Source of the DNA: Cercospora beticola | Taxonomy: Eukaryota > Ascomycota > Dothideomycetes > Mycosphaerellales > Mycosphaerellaceae | Direction of reading: 5' to 3' | Length of the DNA: 64,000 bases | Assembly: GCF_033473495.1 (NCBI RefSeq) | Contig: NC_088938.1 | Location: 1,054,001 to 1,118,000, forward strand | Part shown: piece by piece, positions 59,081 to 64,000 of the stretch | Layout: every line of letters begins with the position of its first letter | How positions within the stretch are numbered: the stretch's first letter is position 1 | Program-made: the position numbers and the translations under genes | The notes under the pieces: model-generated | What the model saw: the letters and a program-made list of their open reading frames with translations, nothing else | What the model was told of the DNA's origin: nothing | The model's database searches: none

Positions 59081-60171
59081 TATAAAACGTATCTACCTAG
59101 CGGACTAATTATAATAACGATATACCGAACGATAGATAGCTATTAGGCTATATCGAAGAGATATTAGAATCTAGAATAGTATAAGCTAAAGAGGAATAGA
59201 ACGAGAATATAAATAATACTAATAATACTAGTAACGCGTATATAATATATAGGCGTCTCTAAGCTAAAAATAATATATTATATAAATAGCTAGAGATCTA
59301 TACTCTTAAGGCTAAGAACGAACGCTTACTAAAAGAGATATAGATAACTAAATTACTAGTATAGCTAAGCGCGATAGCGCTAGGCCTCGGACGGCTAATA
59401 TCTTAGTAAGGCGGCGCGTCTATAAGTTATATAAGTAGCGTATATTCCGAAAGTAACGAGTATAGCTTATACGAGTCTATTAAGCTATATATACCTAAGC
59501 TCTTTAAAAGTAAGACTATAAAGGAGGTATATAAATTTATCTATACTTTCGAAGTAAACTTTATAGCTATACTAAAGAGGTTCCTAACGGATTACTAGAA
59601 GGTAATTATAAGTATTATATACCTCGTAGGCGAAGCGTAAGAAGTATAGTATAATAAATACCTAGACGTTCTACTTATAGGATATATCTAGTCTCGGTTC
59701 TATTAATTCCTATACGATATTATTAGAGATTAAGCGAACTATATACTTCTCGTAACTATAGAATACGAGAATATATACTAGAGTAAGAGCTAGAGCGTAC
59801 GATAGTTCGTAATAGACCTTAGTAACTTAGAGTCTTAGTTAGGTAACTATACTAAGACGTAGCTAGTACGCTAGTTCCTTATAAAACTAAAGCTATTACT
59901 ATATAAGAATATTATTAAGAACTATACTATCTCTAATAAGCGTACCGACCTTATCGCTCTAGTAAAGCGCTTTAAGTAAGCTAAGAAAGCTATACTTTAT
60001 AAGCTATATCGTAGTAATACTAAGAATAAGTAGGCTAAGCGTAAGCGTACTAATAGCGATACTCCTTATAAAGAGGCCTCTAGTTCGACTAGTAGCTAAC
60101 GCGATACCTATAGTAGTAAGCCGAAGAGTAAACGTAGAGATAAAAGTAAAAGCAAGAGCTAGTAACCTATA

Positions 60172-60213
60172 TACTTTATATATAACGAGGTTAGCTATAT
60201 TAGTTCTAACTAC
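60172..60213 (+). other. Decayed gag zinc knuckle, all four ligands Tyr
   Basis: Reads Y-x2-Y-x4-Y-x4-Y (YFIYNEVSYISSNY), the exact spacing of the CCHC knuckle C-x2-C-x4-H-x4-C. TGY (Cys) and CAY (His) codons both become TAY (Tyr) when CpA/TpG is converted. Confidence 0.75.
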
Positions 60214-63200
60214 TCGAACTCTATAAAAGATAGTAATAAGCTAGCTATTCGTAGAGTAACTATAGTAAAGGAGTAGAGAGCGAAAAAAGCTAAGATACCG
60301 GAGATAACGTACGAGTTACTAGTACTAAACTAGATAGCGATAACTTTCTACTAGTTTAGAGTATACTAGCGATATATATAGAAGGAGAAGTCGAAACGTA
60401 GCTAGATAGTAAGCCGGCCGCTTTTCTTCTCGACGATACTACGGATATTAATATAATATTAAGAGCCTTTATACTATAGTATAATCTACTAATAAAGCCG
60501 AATACGGTCCTACTACTAGTTACTACTTTTACGAGTAAATTAGAGTACTATTATAGTACGTACTATATATATATATAGATCGTAGACTCTAGTAGTAAGG
60601 AGCGATCTATAAGTAGTATCTTCTATATATATAATATACTAACTCCTAACGTAATCTTAGGCTATTTATAGTAACGTACTTAGTACGTACTAGCTAGTAG
60701 CGCTATAGATAAATAGCTATATAGTAACGATCGTTTTAGTAAGTTCGAAGTTCGAGAAGCCTATAAGTTCTTTAAGGATCTTTAGAAGGTACTAGTAGTA
60801 TTTATAGTAAGCCTAAGTAAAATAAGTAATAAGGTTAAGTCTATTTCTAAGAAGTTCTATTATTTTAACGATATTCTTAATCCGATAGAGGAGATAAGAA
60901 GTAAGCTAGTTAATAGTATAGAGTATACGATTAACCTACGGCCTAGAACTATACTACTATTCCGTCTACTATATTACTAGTTAGAGCGAGAATTAGACGA
61001 GCTTAAGAAGTACCTAAAAATAGAACTCGAGTACGATTAGATCGAGCGTTCTAATAGCGAGGTAGGTACGCCTATTCTATTCGTACTAAAAAAGAATAGT
61101 AAGCTATAGTTATATATCGACTACTATAGGCTAAACGAGATTACTATTAAGAACCGGTATCTACTACTTCTAATTAGTAAGATGCTAGATAGACTTATAG
61201 GAGCCGTATAGTTTATATCCTTAGACTTAGCTAATATATACTACTATATTCGGATTAAGCTAAGTAACTACTAGAAGACTACGTTTCGTACGCGCTATAG
61301 CTATTTCTAGTATAAAGTAATACCTTTCGGCTTAACGAATATACTAGCGACGTTCTAAGTATATATTAACTATACGCTAGTAGAGCTAGTCGATATAAGC
61401 TATATAGTATACCTAGACGATATCCTAATCTATAGTAGGATACGTAAGGAATATATACGAGACGTATATACTATACTTAAAAGGCTCTATAGGTTTAGAC
61501 TCTACGTATAGCGTTCTAAGTATAAGTTCTTCTAGAAAAAGGTCGACTTTCTTAGATTCGTAGTAACTACTAGTAGCGTTATAATAGACCTAAGTAGAAT
61601 AGCTATAATCGCCTCGTAGCTAACTCTAACTATACTAATAGAAGTTTAATTCTTCCTTAGATTTACGAACTTCTACTATCGATTTATCTTCGGATATTCG
61701 AAAGTTATAGTACCTTTAATAGCGCTATTAAAGAGTATAAAGAATAGAAAGAAGCTAGAGCTAATTAAGTAGGAAGTAGCTAAGAAGTAGGTATTCTATA
61801 AGCTAAAAAATCGATTTTAGACTATACTACTACTAAGGTACTTTAACTCTATACTACGCCTATAAGTCGAAACTAACGCTTCTAACTTCGTAGTAGCCAG
61901 TATTCTAAGCTAACTATTCGAAGCGGAATAGTATCTAATTACCTTCTTCTTATAGAAGATAATTAACGCTAAATATAACTATAAGGTTTATAATAAGAAA
62001 CTACTCGTAGTAGTTAAGATATTTAAGGCGTAGCGACTATACCTCGAAGGCGCTATATATAAGGTTAAGATACTTATTAATTACGTTAACCTTAAGGAAT
62101 TTATAGGCGTTAAGTAGTTAATAGGTAGATAAGTAAAGTAGACGATATTCCTCGCTCTCTTTAATTTTACTATTAGCTATCGAGCTAGTAAGCTTAACCT
62201 AGCCGATATACTATCTAGACGTAGCGACTACGTATAAGAGGTAAAGGAAATAAGTAACCTCCTACTATTACTATAGTAGAAACTCTAGGTATAGAGTACT
62301 ATACTCGTAAGCGGCCTAGTTATCGCCCGTATAAAAGCTACTTACTAGGCTTAGTTAGATACTCTAAAGGTAGTTATAGTAGTAGTTAAAAGTAGGAGGG
62401 TAGCGCTACTTAATAGTAGGTATATTATAGTAGTAGCTAACTATTCGGTTCGTCTATTTAGCTTTACTCTACTCTTACGAGTCGCTAGCGCTATTACTAC
62501 GTAAGAGTAGCTATATACTAACGTCTCGGATATAATTATTAGGTATACTACTATATTAGTATAGCTCGATCTAAAAGCAAAAGTACTATATAAGTAGGCC
62601 GAACGCGAAGATATAGCGAGCGAGAAATATACTATTAAGGATAGCTATATATATCGAGAAGAGGCTCTATATCTACCGAACGACCTAGTATTATAGACGT
62701 AGATAATCTATATATACTACGACGATATCCTAGCGAGCTATTTTAGTAAGAATAAGATAGTAGAGTTAGTTAAGTAGAAGTACTAGTAGCCGGAGGTTAG
62801 TAACGATATAAGGTAGTACGTCGAGTAGTATTATAGCTATTAGAAGATAAAAGCGAAGCGCTATTGCCTCTATAGCGAGATAGCTACGCTCCTACTACCT
62901 AACTATTCTTAGAAGAATTTATTTATAGACTTTATTACGAATCTTCTATCTAGTAAGTAGAATAGCTATATCTTTAACGCGATCCTTATAATCGTAGATC
63001 GTTACTCGAAGATAGTAACTTTCGTTCGAATAATAAAGCGCTATACTAGCGTAGAGCTTACAGATATTCTAATTAATAAAGTAATACGACTACGTAGTAT
63101 ACTAGCTAGTATTATAAGTAATAGAGGCTTAGTCTTTACTAGCTAGTTCTAGTTAGACTTCTACTACGAAACGTATATAAAACGTAAACTAAGTACTATA

Positions 63201-64000
63201 TTCTACCTATAGACTAATAGTTAAACCGAGCGCGCAAACTAGACGCTTAAGTAGTACCTATATATCTATTATAGTAAGTAATAGGACGACTAGGCGTCTA
63301 TCCTATTATTAGTAGAATTCGCGTATAATAATAGCGCGAATACTACGCTTAAGATATTACTATTTCGAGTAGTATATAGGTTTAACTTAGACCTTTCTAT
63401 AGAAACGTATAAGAGAGATATAAGCGAAGCTCGAGATATACTTCTTCGAGAAGAGATATTAGTAGCGAAGGATACTATAAAGAAGTTAAAGTAGAACTAT
63501 AAAGAGCTAACTAAGCGCTAGTAATAAGTAAGCGAATCTTAGGCTAAGTACTTTAATTAGAAGTACTAGCTAATAGAATTTAAAGTTAGTAACTTAGTCC
63601 TATTATCTATAAAGAACCTCTAGTTAAAACTACTATTAAAGAAGCTAGCGGACAAATTCGCTAGACTATTTAAAGTTATTAACGTAGTCGGAAAGTAGGC
63701 GTACTACCTAGCTCTACTAACCGGCTCGCGGATTTATAATATCTTCTATATATTTCTCTTAGAACTCTAGTAAGATAGCGATATATAGAATACTAGCCTA
63801 CTACTCGTAGATAAGTAAGGTAAATAAGAAGTTAAGAGGATACTAGAAAGCCGTATAGAGAAAAGCGTAAAGAAGTACCTAGTTCGATAGTATAAATAGC
63901 TAGAGGAATATAATATCTAGAAGCTAGTAGAATATATCGGAGATTACGAGGTACTTAATATATTCGAAGCGTAACGCGAAACTAAGTAGCTCGTACGTAA

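Larger units (their letters stand above)
58831..64000 (+). mobile_element. Ty3/Gypsy chromovirus-type retrotransposon, RIP-inactivated, runs off window
   Basis: Plus strand. A probable 5' LTR lies at about 58.83-59.08 kb. Gag follows (about 59.5-60.2 kb, VYKFIYTFEVNF), with a CCHC-type knuckle at 60172-60213 whose four ligands are now Tyr. Reverse transcriptase spans about 61.04-61.6 kb: VGTPILFVLKKNSKL, IDYYRLNEITIKNRY and the intact active site YLDD at 61410-61421. RNase H is near 61.85-62.05 kb and integrase about 62.7-63.4 kb (FIDFITNLL, IIVDRYSKIVTF, AYNNSANTT). Near 63830-63940 a chromodomain-like segment (EVKRILESRIEK, KKYLVR) has its Trp codons as TAG. Stops fill every domain. The 3' LTR is outside the window. 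Confidence 0.85.

Noticed and set aside
54235..64000. AT-rich block as a centromere or mitochondrial insertion
   Set aside because: Recognisable Copia and Gypsy domains and the CpA-specific mutation pattern explain it fully; composition is not simply AT-rich because CpG persists.

Overview
The window is nuclear DNA of a filamentous ascomycete (Pezizomycotina). Genes carry short introns of about 49-230 bp with GTAAGT/GTACGT-like donors. The gene set is fungal (SIN3, ADA2, SCH9-type kinase, fused desaturase/cytochrome b5, GH72 glucanosyltransferase, alkaline protease). A transposon block at the right end shows repeat-induced point mutation (RIP). A Dothideomycete, perhaps of the Mycosphaerella group, would fit the gene-dense euchromatin next to an AT-rich RIP block, but the species cannot be read from the sequence.

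Layout. 0-5 kb: methyltransferase (-), uroporphyrinogen decarboxylase (+), cytosine deaminase (-, with a GC-AG intron). 5.4-10.4 kb: SIN3 corepressor (+). 11-22.7 kb: RING membrane protein (-), GPI-anchored GH72 enzyme (+), COQ6 (-), DUF4336 protein (+), secreted GH5 (+), subtilisin-like protease (-). 22.7-26.6 kb: a long stretch without recognisable genes. 26.6-33.2 kb: small basic protein (+), tandem BTB protein broken by an in-frame stop (-), conserved hypothetical (-) head-to-head with alanyl-tRNA synthetase (+). 34.8-45.4 kb: OLE1 desaturase (-), ADA2 (-), SCH9-like kinase (+), glucose-6-phosphate isomerase (+). 45.4-54 kb: gene-poor, with a decayed paralogue fragment, a possible small gene, an F-box-like protein (+), an AhpD-like protein (-) and a mitochondrial-type SDR (-).

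54.2-64 kb: a nested transposon block. A unit that recurs twice (54185-55078; 55906-56954), a Ty1/Copia element on the minus strand and a Ty3/Gypsy chromovirus on the plus strand are inserted into one another. By hand I find only 12 CpA/TpG dinucleotides after 54.24 kb, so ATG codons are almost absent and every element is dead, while CpG remains common. The complete insertion (55906-56954) has a 14-bp flanking duplication and a TATC tail, which suggests a non-LTR-type element I cannot name.

The genes do not form a pathway cluster. They are ordinary housekeeping, chromatin, cell-wall and secreted-enzyme genes, several in divergent pairs with short shared promoters. I found no biosynthetic cluster, CRISPR array, rRNA or tRNA gene. 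The most informative features are the RIP block with its nested insertions, the broken BTB repeat protein, and the cytosine deaminase intron that splits the zinc-binding motif.
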